DNA from: Thermoflavifilum aggregans | Lineage (GTDB): Bacteria > Bacteroidota > Bacteroidia > Chitinophagales > Chitinophagaceae | DNA length: 64,000 bases | Direction of reading: 5' to 3' | Assembly (NCBI RefSeq): GCF_002797735.1 | Contig: NZ_PGFG01000001.1 | Coordinates: 1,550,001 to 1,614,000 of the forward strand | In this document: positions 8,175 through 14,914 of the stretch, piece by piece | Layout: the number at the start of each line of letters is the position of its first letter | Position numbering within the stretch: the first letter of the stretch is position 1 | Position numbers and translations under genes: made by a program | Notes under the pieces: generated by a model | What the model saw: the letters and a program-made list of their open reading frames with translations, nothing else | The model's database searches: none | What the model was told of the DNA's origin: nothing

Positions 8175-8906
8175 TTACCAGGTACGAATCTTGATATTGC
8201 GAAACCACAGTTTCCCGTTTTCCGTACCCTGCAGCGCAATATGTCCTTTCTGAAAACTGCCAAAATCAGGCATGGTAGCAAATTTGCTATGGGCAATCAG
8301 CTGTTTCCATGCGGGTGTCCACAAATGGGTATCTATGATCCGGTGTCCGTTTTCAAACAGTTGAAGATGGCCGTGGTCACAGATGATTTCATAGGTATTC
8401 CACTCACCTCCCGGAGTTACCCATTCGGTATCGGCTGCTATCAGATCGTATAAATCGCCAGCGCGGCATTTCAAGATGCGGCTGTCGGGACTGCAGCACA
8501 GATCCACAATCTGCATTTCTGGGCCTGTGTTCCAGGTTTCGTGATAGGCAGGAGATTCATGTACATAAAACATGATGCCGCTGTTGCCACAGGGCTCAAC
8601 TTTCCATTCTATTTTCAGATCAAAATTGGCAAACTCTTCATCGCTGGTCAGGTCGGCATAATCCGCATATGGGCTATGGGCGTTTTTATCCAGTACAATA
8701 CAACCGTTTTCCACTTTCCAGGCTTTACCCGGATGTTTCTCCAGATACGAATGCCAGCCACTCAGGTCTTTGCCATTGAACAGCAGGCGCCAGCCAGCGG
8801 CTTTTTCCCGGGCTGTCAGGGTATTGGCAGGCTGGTTCTGGGCAATGCAGGATAATGAAAACGTCAGGCATACAAAAACAAAACAGCCAAAGGGAAGGCG
8901 CGGCAT
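8175..8906 (-). CDS. DUF1080 domain protein (3-keto-glycoside hydrolase/lyase family)
   Basis: The 243-residue protein has a signal peptide (MPRLPFGCFVFVCLTFSLSC, possibly a lipobox ending LSC). The DUF1080 pattern follows: WRLLFNGKDLSGWHSY, FDLKIEWKVEPCGNSGIMFYV, ETWNTGPEMQIVD and EWNTYEIICDHGHLQLFENG. The fold is a jelly-roll related to laminin-G and GH16. Members cleave 3-keto-glycosides made by Gfo/Idh/MocA dehydrogenases, and such a gene lies immediately downstream in the same orientation. It is probably the first gene of a two-gene operon. Lipoprotein status is uncertain. Confidence 0.88.
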   Translation of the reverse strand: MPRLPFGCFVFVCLTFSLSCIAQNQPANTLTAREKAAGWRLLFNGKDLSGWHSYLEKHPGKAWKVENGCIVLDKNAHSPYADYADLTSDEEFANFDLKIEWKVEPCGNSGIMFYVHESPAYHETWNTGPEMQIVDLCCSPDSRILKCRAGDLYDLIAADTEWVTPGGEWNTYEIICDHGHLQLFENGHRIIDTHLWTPAWKQLIAHSKFATMPDFGSFQKGHIALQGTENGKLWFRNIKIRTW

Positions 8907-8993
8907 GCAACAAAAGTTTATGGGTAAAGGAATAGCTCACAAGGTATGGACTCAAATAGAAAAAAGCAATGCAGGAAAAGAAAAAATTGGACG

Positions 8994-9001
8994 TAAATTT
9001 G
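8994..9001 (+). promoter_or_regulatory. -7 promoter box of the tRNA-Val genes
   Basis: TAAATTTG is a perfect TAnnTTTG box ending eight bases before the first tRNA-Val, so transcription would begin only a few bases upstream of the mature tRNA 5' end. No clear TTTG is seen at the -33 spacing. Confidence 0.5.
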
Positions 9002-9009
9002 CGGCTGTT

Positions 9010-9084
9010 GGGTTGTTAGCTCAGTTGGTTCAGAGCATCGTCTTGACAGGGCGGGGGTCACCGGTTCGAATCCGGTACAACCCA
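9010..9084 (+). tRNA. tRNA-Val (anticodon GAC)
   Basis: A full cloverleaf can be drawn: acceptor GGGTTGT/ACAACCC, D-stem GCTC/GAGC, anticodon stem TCGTC/GGCGG around loop TTGACAG, and T-arm ACCGG-TTCGAAT-CCGGT. The anticodon is GAC, which reads valine codons GTC and GTT. The discriminator is A and the CCA end is not encoded. A second tRNA-Val with the same acceptor and D-stem follows after 15 bases. Confidence 0.96.
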
Positions 9085-9099
9085 CAGCTCTTTTTGAAT

Positions 9100-9173
9100 G
9101 GGTTGTTAGCTCAGGGGTTCAGAGCACTGTCTTCACACGGCAGGGGTCACTGGTTCAAATCCAGTACAACCCA
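9100..9173 (+). tRNA. tRNA-Val (anticodon CAC)
   Basis: The acceptor GGGTTGT/ACAACCC is identical to the upstream gene. The anticodon stem is CTGTC/GGCAG around loop TTCACAC, giving anticodon CAC (codon GTG). The T-arm is ACTGG-TTCAAAT-CCAGT. CCA is not encoded. The two genes appear to be a tandem duplication that changed anticodon. Only 36 bases separate its 3' end from the fluoride aptamer, and no U-tract terminator lies between. Confidence 0.95.
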
Positions 9174-9209
9174 CAGTTTGGGGTTCATGTCTTTGATATT
9201 CATGAACAC

Positions 9210-9262
9210 AGGTGATGGAGTTCACCTTTAACCGCCTGATTTGCCAAGGCTGATAACTCCTG
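9210..9262 (+). ncRNA. Fluoride riboswitch aptamer (crcB motif)
   Basis: The elements of the fluoride aptamer are present in order. P1 is AGGTG/CACCT (9210-9214 with 9223-9227). The loop strand GGAGTT (9217-9222) pairs with AACTCC (9255-9260) as the pseudoknot. P2 is GCCT/AGGC (9234-9237 with 9247-9250), and the conserved CTGAT lies between P2 and the pseudoknot strand. By alignment to the Thermotoga petrophila aptamer, the linchpin pair A40-U48 corresponds to A9253 and T9261, and the other long-range pair A6-U38 to A9215 and T9251. The aptamer binds one fluoride through three Mg2+ ions. It lies directly upstream of crcB, the commonest target of the class, so the assignment is firm without a covariance search. 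Confidence 0.93.
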
Positions 9263-9300
9263 TACATTTGCCATTCATGAAATGATTACATATGTACAGG
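9259..9300 (+). promoter_or_regulatory. Riboswitch expression platform masking the crcB start codon
   Basis: CCTGTACAT (9259-9267) is perfectly complementary over nine bases to ATGTACAGG (9292-9300), which begins with the crcB ATG. C9259, C9260 and T9261 are also used by the aptamer: the pseudoknot strand and the linchpin U. Fluoride binding should therefore hold these bases in the aptamer and free the start codon, while the unbound RNA should mask it. This is a translational ON switch by direct start-codon pairing, which suits a lineage that makes little use of Shine-Dalgarno sites. A promoter-like TTTG (9240-9243)-N19-TACATTTG (9263-9270) overlaps the same bases. Confidence 0.65.
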
Positions 9301-9669
9301 AATTTGTTGATCGTCGGCATGGGTAGTTTTATAGGCGGTGCATTGCGCTACCTCTTGCAAACACTTATCCAACGTTATTATCCTGCTCCCATTCCCCTGG
9401 GTACCTTATGGGTAAATGTAAGTGGTTGCTTTCTAATTGGCGTGATTTATGGCCTGTCAGTAAAAGGCGGACTTTTATCTCCCGAAATGCGCTTGTTTCT
9501 TGCAGTAGGTGTTTGCGGGGGCTACACTACTTTTTCTTCTTTTGCCTATGAAAATGTATCTCTGCTGATGGATGCCGAATGGTTTTATTTCGGTTTATAC
9601 ACTTCTCTAAGCTTTTTCTTCGGCATGTTTGCTGCTTATCTGGGAGCCTATCTGGTTAAAATATTTTAA
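9292..9669 (+). CDS. crcB: Fluoride channel CrcB/Fluc
   Basis: This 125-residue, four-helix membrane protein has the Fluc signatures GSFIGGALRYLL, GTLWVNVSGCFLIG (pore Asn) and GVCGGYTTFSSFAYE (central Na+ site and Phe-box region). Fluc proteins are dual-topology dimers that let fluoride leave the cytoplasm. The start codon ATG 9292 is inside the riboswitch switching hairpin. It is the first gene of a ten-gene same-strand run and lies 12 bases ahead of a DUF190 gene, a pairing often seen with crcB. Confidence 0.97.
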   Translation: MYRNLLIVGMGSFIGGALRYLLQTLIQRYYPAPIPLGTLWVNVSGCFLIGVIYGLSVKGGLLSPEMRLFLAVGVCGGYTTFSSFAYENVSLLMDAEWFYFGLYTSLSFFFGMFAAYLGAYLVKIF

Positions 9670-9681
9670 ATCATTTTACAC

Positions 9682-10026
9682 ATGGAAACATTAAACGGAG
9701 AATCCAAATTATTGCGCATTTTCATCGGTGAAATTGATAAACTGGGTAAACAGCCTTTGTACGAGGCGATCTTGTTTGCTGCACGCAAACAGGGCATGGC
9801 TGGCTGCACGGTGTTAAGAGGCATCATGTCGTTTGGCGCTGGTTCGATGGTGCATACAGCCAAATGGATTGATGTTTCGGAAGACCTGCCCATTGTGGTG
9901 GAAATAGTGGATAAAGAAGAAAAAATCAATGCTTTTCTTCCGGCATTGCATGAAATGATGCAAAAGGCTGGCTGTGGCGGGTTGATTACCATTGAAAAAG
10001 CGCAGGTATTGTATTATCGCCATTGA
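9682..10026 (+). CDS. DUF190 domain protein (PII-like fold)
   Basis: The 114-residue protein matches DUF190: KLLRIFIGEIDKLGKQPLYEAILFAARKQGMAGCTVLRGIMSFGAGS, followed by SEDLPIVVEIVDKEEKINAFLP. The family has a ferredoxin-like, PII-type trimer fold and is frequently encoded next to crcB, but its biochemical role is not settled. A cytoplasmic sensor or modulator of the channel or of metal-fluoride stress is plausible. It is separated from crcB by 12 bases and from the CYTH gene by 7. Confidence 0.9.
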   Translation: METLNGESKLLRIFIGEIDKLGKQPLYEAILFAARKQGMAGCTVLRGIMSFGAGSMVHTAKWIDVSEDLPIVVEIVDKEEKINAFLPALHEMMQKAGCGGLITIEKAQVLYYRH

Positions 10027-10033
10027 ACGAAAT

Positions 10034-10534
10034 ATGGCTATTGAAATTGAACGACGTTTTCTGGTGAAGCCTGATGCCTGGCATCAGCTGGTATCGCAGC
10101 AAAAACTCAAAGGCAAACGATATGTGCAGGGTTATCTGTGCATGGGTGAAAAAGCTGTGATACGCGTTCGCATAGCAGATACGCAGGCATGGATTACAAT
10201 AAAAGGGAAAACTTCGCATGCTACGCGCATTGAGTTTGAATATCCCATACCTGTTGCTGATGCACAACAAATGCTCAGGCAATTAACTGCAAACACACTG
10301 ATTCAGAAAACGCGCTATCATCTGGCAACTGATGAGGATGGCTATTGGGAAGTAGATGTATTCCACGATGAAAATGAAGGGTTGATCATAGCCGAACGTG
10401 AACTCATGCTTCCTGGTCAGTTTCTGATATTACCAGAATGGATAGATCGGGAAATCACGGAAGACCCGCGATTTTACAATATGAATCTGGCACTTCATCC
10501 ATTTAAAAATTGGTCGCATGAACTCAAATCCTGA
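10034..10534 (+). CDS. CYTH domain protein (inorganic triphosphatase-like)
   Basis: The 166-residue protein begins MAIEIERRFLV, the ExExK/R-type signature of CYTH triphosphate tunnel enzymes. Charged strands lining the tunnel (VIRVRIAD, AWITIKGK, RIEFEYPI, YWEVDVFHDENEGLIIAEREL) follow. Small bacterial members hydrolyse tripolyphosphate or related triphosphates with Mg2+ or Mn2+. ATG 10034 is chosen over an upstream in-frame start because the IEIER motif must be N-terminal. Its 3' end overlaps the next gene by 17 bases. Its place in a fluoride operon fits an enzyme working on polyphosphate with divalent metal (inference). Confidence 0.88.
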   Translation: MAIEIERRFLVKPDAWHQLVSQQKLKGKRYVQGYLCMGEKAVIRVRIADTQAWITIKGKTSHATRIEFEYPIPVADAQQMLRQLTANTLIQKTRYHLATDEDGYWEVDVFHDENEGLIIAERELMLPGQFLILPEWIDREITEDPRFYNMNLALHPFKNWSHELKS

Positions 10535-10973
10535 ACTACCTGAAAATTATTTTCGTGTGTTTCGTTCGCTGGCACAGCTCATTGAAGAAAAACTTATGGA
10601 GATGGAGATGAGTTTTGTGCGATTCCAACAGCCCACACGAGTTCATCTGGAATACCACTATGATCTCGATGAAGCAGATTGCAACCGCATCAAACAAGTC
10701 ATTGGCCGGATGTATCAGGAACTTGAAGTTTTTGTCAATCGCTATCAGATACCACCTAGATCTTTTAGTCTGCGCAAGCAGTTGCTGGTACAGAATTCAT
10801 TTCTCTGGGAAGATCTGGAAAACTCGCGCAGCAAACGCATCCGGGGATATGGCGCAGTAAACGATGTTTTGATGCAGGAACTCGATGCATTTTTAGATCA
10901 TCTGATTATGTTTTCCAATCAGATTTCCGACATCTGCCAGGGGAATTTAAAAGAAAATATACAAAATGGATAG
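10518..10973 (+). CDS. Unknown protein of the fluoride operon
   Basis: I do not recognise this 151-residue protein. It is predominantly charged and helical-looking (LAQLIEEKLMEMEMSF, ELDAFLDHLIMFSNQISDIC), with a central basic segment (RSKRIRGYG). There is no signal peptide or membrane segment, so it is likely cytoplasmic. It overlaps the CYTH gene by 17 bases and ends 3 bases before eno, which implies translational coupling and strongly suggests it is real and expressed with them. It might be a partner of the CYTH enzyme or of enolase, but nothing in the sequence decides this. Confidence 0.8.
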   Translation: MNSNPELPENYFRVFRSLAQLIEEKLMEMEMSFVRFQQPTRVHLEYHYDLDEADCNRIKQVIGRMYQELEVFVNRYQIPPRSFSLRKQLLVQNSFLWEDLENSRSKRIRGYGAVNDVLMQELDAFLDHLIMFSNQISDICQGNLKENIQNG

Positions 10974-10976
10974 TTT

Positions 10977-12257
10977 ATGAAAATTACATCTTTGCATGCA
11001 CGCGAAGTGCTTGATTCGCGTGGCAATCCCACAGTGGAAGCCGAAATTACCATTGACAGCCGGTTTCAGGCTTCAGCCATAGTGCCTTCCGGAGCAAGCA
11101 CGGGTGAAAAAGAAGCGGTGGAACTGCGCGATGGCGATTTGCAACGGTACAAAGGCAAAGGCGTATTACAGGCCGTTGGACATGTCAATGGAGAAATCAG
11201 TTATGCTCTGCTAAATAAGGACATTCCAGACCAGGCCGCACTCGATCGGATCCTAATTGAACTGGACGGAACGCCTAACAAGTCCAGACTGGGAGCCAAT
11301 GCCATTCTTGCTGTTTCTATAGCATTTGCCAAAGCCATGGCGCTGGCGCGCGGCATACCTCTCTATGCACAGCTGGAAACGCATGACACCTATGTAATGC
11401 CTGTGCCTTGCATGAATGTGATCAATGGTGGACGTCATGCCGACAACAGCATCGATTTTCAGGAATTCATGATTGCCCCGCATCGGGCGCATTCTTTCCG
11501 CGAAGCTATTCGCATGGGTATAGAAACATTTCAGACGTTAAAAGAAATCCTCCGCAAGAAAGGTTATGTAACGGCTGTAGGCGATGAAGGAGGCTTTGCA
11601 CCAAATCTTTCATCCAATGAAGAAGCTATCGAAATCATTCTCGAAGCCATCGTGAAAGCAGGTTATGCACCGGGTGATGATATCTCAATCTGCATAGATC
11701 CCGCAACTAGTGAGCTCTGGGAGGCTGGCCGCTATGTATTGTTTAAATCCATGAAAGGCTCACTGAGCCGCGATGAACTGCTCGATCTGTGGGTCAACTG
11801 GGTGAGACAATATCCCATTGTGCTGCTTGAAGACGGAATGGCCGAGAACGACTGGGATGGCTGGAAAATGCTTACACAAACACTAGGCAACCAGGTAGAA
11901 TTGGTGGGTGACGATATCTTTTGTACCAACCCATCCATCTTTCAAAAAGGCATCGAACAAGGTATTGCCAATAGCATCCTGATCAAGCTGAATCAAATCG
12001 GCACGGTGACGGAAACGCTGCAAACCATTCAACTGGCACGCCAGCATCATTATAAGTATTTCATTTCCCATCGCAGCGGAGAAACCGAAGATACCACCAT
12101 TGCTGATCTGGCTGTGGCTACCTGTGCAGGGCATATCAAAACTGGCAGTGGATGCCGCGGCGAACGTATTGCAAAATTCAACCGCTTGCTCCGTATCGAA
12201 GAAGAGCTGGGCCATCGGAGTCGTTTTGCAGGAAAACAAGCTTTTATTTTTTCATAA
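10977..12257 (+). CDS. eno: Enolase (fluoride-operon copy)
   Basis: This 426-residue enolase interconverts 2-phosphoglycerate and phosphoenolpyruvate and needs Mg2+. Catalytic and metal residues equivalent to the yeast set are present: SGAST loop, E163, E204, D241, E285, D312, K337, H365-R366-S367 and K388. The C-terminal signature usually written S-x-SRSER reads GSGCRGER here. The [12 protein letters not shown] segment resembles the common bacterial form more than the SHSDAPIAFQEFM I recall for Bacteroidota housekeeping enolases, so this may be a second, transferred copy. Enolase is classically inhibited by fluoride plus phosphate, which explains its place behind a fluoride riboswitch. Confidence 0.95.
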   Translation: MKITSLHAREVLDSRGNPTVEAEITIDSRFQASAIVPSGASTGEKEAVELRDGDLQRYKGKGVLQAVGHVNGEISYALLNKDIPDQAALDRILIELDGTPNKSRLGANAILAVSIAFAKAMALARGIPLYAQLETHDTYVMPVPCMNVINGGRHADNSIDFQEFMIAPHRAHSFREAIRMGIETFQTLKEILRKKGYVTAVGDEGGFAPNLSSNEEAIEIILEAIVKAGYAPGDDISICIDPATSELWEAGRYVLFKSMKGSLSRDELLDLWVNWVRQYPIVLLEDGMAENDWDGWKMLTQTLGNQVELVGDDIFCTNPSIFQKGIEQGIANSILIKLNQIGTVTETLQTIQLARQHHYKYFISHRSGETEDTTIADLAVATCAGHIKTGSGCRGERIAKFNRLLRIEEELGHRSRFAGKQAFIFS

Positions 12258-12269
12258 AAATAAACAGAT

Positions 12270-12815
12270 ATGATTGGCGTAAAACATCCTTGGCACGATC
12301 TTTCACCAGGTCCACAATGTCCGAAGATTGTGCATGCTGTCATTGAAATACCGCAGGGTAGCAAAAGCAAATATGAATTAGATAAGCCTACCGGCCTGCT
12401 TAAATTGGATAGGGTGTTGTTTTCAGCAGTTCATTATCCGGCCAATTACGGTTTGATACCACAGACTTATTTTATTGATCAAGATCCACTGGATATCCTG
12501 GTATTTGCTTCCATGCCTCTCACACCGCTGTGTTTGCTGGAAGCCCGTGTCATTGGTCTTATGCACATGACTGACGGTAATGATGTGGATGATAAAATTA
12601 TTGCTGTGGCACATCATGATGCAGCCTTTTTTCACATACAGGATATAGATGAACTGCCAGCATATACGATAGCCGAATTGAAAAATTTTTTTGAAGATTA
12701 TAAAAAACTCGAAAATAAGATTGTAAAGGTGGGTGATTTTATGAACAAGGAAGCGGCTTATACCTGTATTCAGGAAAGTGTTGAAAGATACGCACAGAAG
12801 TTCAAAAAAGAGTAA
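12270..12815 (+). CDS. ppa: Inorganic pyrophosphatase, family I
   Basis: The 181-residue soluble pyrophosphatase has the family I signature DQDPLDI (residues 70-76), the N-terminal VIEIPQGSKSKYELDK and KFxxE-like basic residues, and the central YPANYGLIPQTY. It hydrolyses PPi to phosphate with Mg2+ in the cytoplasm. Family I enzymes are strongly inhibited by fluoride because it replaces the nucleophilic water in the metal cluster. The gene begins 12 bases after eno in the fluoride-riboswitch run, so raised expression under fluoride would compensate for inhibition (inference). A 75-base gap follows. Confidence 0.95.
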   Translation: MIGVKHPWHDLSPGPQCPKIVHAVIEIPQGSKSKYELDKPTGLLKLDRVLFSAVHYPANYGLIPQTYFIDQDPLDILVFASMPLTPLCLLEARVIGLMHMTDGNDVDDKIIAVAHHDAAFFHIQDIDELPAYTIAELKNFFEDYKKLENKIVKVGDFMNKEAAYTCIQESVERYAQKFKKE

Positions 12816-12890
12816 TATTCAAAGTATGCAAATATGCATACCTGTGCGGATGTTGCTTAGATTATTTTTTGGAAAATAAAAAACTGATCC

Positions 12891-13655
12891 ATGCGATGGG
12901 CTATATTCAGTGATGTCCATGCCAATTTACCAGCACTGGAAGCTGTATGGAAAAGCCTGCAACGGCAATCTCCTGATATGATTTTTTGTCTGGGTGATCT
13001 GGTCAATCAGCATGTTTGGAGTAATGAGGCTGTGGAATTTATTCGTGGTCATCATATTGCAACGGTGAAAGGAAATCACGATCAGGGAATCGGAGAGGGG
13101 AAAACTGATTTTCCGTTTTCTTATTCTTCACCGGATGTGTACAAATGGGGCAAGCAAGCTATTACCTATACTTTATCCCAGATTCGAGCGGAACATCAGG
13201 CCTATTTGCGCCAATTGCCCATGCATATGGATTTCAGTTTTACTGATCATGTCAGATCCATTCATTGCATGCTTGCGCATGGCAGTGCCACATCGATTGA
13301 GCAATATCTTTTTGAGAACCTGCCGCAGGAAGAACTTATAGCCGCACTGGATGCTGCTCATGCGGATGTATTGATTGTGGGACACACGCATAGGCCCTAT
13401 CATAAAATATTTTATCAGGGAAACCAGGTCAAACATCTCATCAATGTAGGTTCAGCTGGTCAGCCCAAGGATGGCAACTGGCGGCCGGTATATGTAGTGG
13501 TGGACTGGAACATCAATTCCTCATCAAACAACAATAATGATTATTTGTCTGTACAGTTTTATCGGGTGGAATATGATCTAGAGAAAAGCATCAAAGCCAT
13601 TCAGGCAAGTCCGCTTTCATTGTATTTTGCTTCCTGCCTCATGCAGGGAGAATAA
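12891..13655 (+). CDS. Metallophosphoesterase (calcineurin-like)
   Basis: The 254-residue protein carries the metallophosphatase motifs in order: DVHANLPAL near residue 8, GDLVNQ near 35, GNHD near 61, the LAHGS segment and GHTHRPYH. These residues bind a dinuclear metal centre that hydrolyses phosphomono- or diesters. The closest style is the YfcE/DUF-type cytoplasmic phosphodiesterases. Substrate is not visible. A low-complexity NSSSNNNND stretch lies near residue 205. It is in the fluoride operon, 15 bases before the MFS gene. The 75-base gap upstream could hold a secondary promoter, but I see no clear box. Confidence 0.88.
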   Translation: MRWAIFSDVHANLPALEAVWKSLQRQSPDMIFCLGDLVNQHVWSNEAVEFIRGHHIATVKGNHDQGIGEGKTDFPFSYSSPDVYKWGKQAITYTLSQIRAEHQAYLRQLPMHMDFSFTDHVRSIHCMLAHGSATSIEQYLFENLPQEELIAALDAAHADVLIVGHTHRPYHKIFYQGNQVKHLINVGSAGQPKDGNWRPVYVVVDWNINSSSNNNNDYLSVQFYRVEYDLEKSIKAIQASPLSLYFASCLMQGE

Positions 13656-13669
13656 TCAAATCTGAAACC

Positions 13670-14914
13670 ATGACAAAACCGGATTTAACATTCCCTTCAA
13701 AAGCGGCCTATCCGGTTGGAAAGCAGTTTTTCCCCAAGCAGCGACAGCGTGCAGTGCGTTTTATTTTATTTCTGGGTGTGATCAGCCTGTTTGCTGATAT
13801 GACTTATGAAGCAGCACGTGGCATCAATGGTCCTTATCTGGACATTCTGGGTGCCAGTGCAACGGTGGTGGGTGTGTTCTCAGGCCTGGGAGAGCTGATT
13901 GGATATGGATTGCGGCTCTTTTCGGGTTATATAAGCGATCGTTCGCACCGCTACTGGCTGATGATGTATCTGGGGTATGGAATCAACTTAATATCTGTGC
14001 CGCTTTTGGCCTGGGTGGGGCATTGGCAGTGGGCTGTAGTGCTGATTCTGGCTGAGCGTGCCGGCAAAGCCATCCGCAATCCCACGCGTGATGCCATGCT
14101 ATCTTATGCAGCCTCGGCTACCGGCCTTGGATGGGGATTTGGATTGCATGAACTGATGGATCAGCTGGGAGCTACGATAGGCCCTTTATTGATGAGCTTT
14201 GTACTCTGGTGGAAAGCAGGCGATTACCATGAAGCCTATCTGATATTGTTCATTCCTACGGGTATAGCCCTGCTGGTGCTGCTGATGGCACATCTCACCT
14301 TCCCCCATCCGCATGAACTGGAAGTGAAACGGGTGAACCTGGATGCCAGACAGCGTTTTGCTCCTGGCTTTGCATTATATACCCTGGCTGCCATGTGCCT
14401 GGCTGCGGGTTATGCTGATTTTCCCCTGATGGCTTATCATTTCAAACAGCATCAATTACTTGCCGACGCTTGGATCCCGGTGTTGTATGCAATGGCCATG
14501 CTTACGGAAGGGTTAACGAGTTTGTGGTTGGGACGTTTATTTGATCGTTGGGGGATTACGGTATTGATCGGTATCACGTTTGCGACCCTTTTGTTTCCTG
14601 CGCTGGTGTTTTTGCTGCCCATGCCATGGATATTGCTGGGTGTTTTTTGCTGGGGATTGGGAATGGGTGCGCAAAACTCGGTATTAAAAGCAGCAGTGGC
14701 TCAACTGATACCTCAACAGAAACGGGCTACAGCATTCGGATTGTTCGATACTTTATTCGGCATAGCTTGGTTCGCTGGCAGTGGTTTGATGGGTTATCTG
14801 TATGATCGCTCCATTGCCTTGCTGGTTGGCTTTTCCATGGTTCTGCAAATAGCAACTATCTTATTGTGGGTATTTTATCTAAGAAAATATGTATGGAACA
14901 GAAGCCAATCTTGA
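13670..14914 (+). CDS. Major facilitator superfamily transporter
   Basis: This 414-residue membrane protein has about 12 hydrophobic segments. The MFS loop motif appears as SGYISDRSHRYWLM after helix 2, and a second-half counterpart as LGRLFDRWG. The early motif ISLFADMTYEAARGINGPYL and AERAGKAIRNPTRDAMLSYA resemble a bacterial MFS group without a firmly known substrate. Fluoride, phosphate esters or a proton-coupled stress export are possible given its operon, but nothing here fixes it. The end overlaps the next gene by 22 bases, so the two are likely coupled. Confidence 0.85.
   Translation: MTKPDLTFPSKAAYPVGKQFFPKQRQRAVRFILFLGVISLFADMTYEAARGINGPYLDILGASATVVGVFSGLGELIGYGLRLFSGYISDRSHRYWLMMYLGYGINLISVPLLAWVGHWQWAVVLILAERAGKAIRNPTRDAMLSYAASATGLGWGFGLHELMDQLGATIGPLLMSFVLWWKAGDYHEAYLILFIPTGIALLVLLMAHLTFPHPHELEVKRVNLDARQRFAPGFALYTLAAMCLAAGYADFPLMAYHFKQHQLLADAWIPVLYAMAMLTEGLTSLWLGRLFDRWGITVLIGITFATLLFPALVFLLPMPWILLGVFCWGLGMGAQNSVLKAAVAQLIPQQKRATAFGLFDTLFGIAWFAGSGLMGYLYDRSIALLVGFSMVLQIATILLWVFYLRKYVWNRSQS

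Noticed and set aside
9183-9207. Inverted repeat GTTCATG / CATGAAC as terminator of the tRNA-Val genes
   Set aside because: There is no U-tract after the second arm, and the aptamer begins three bases later.
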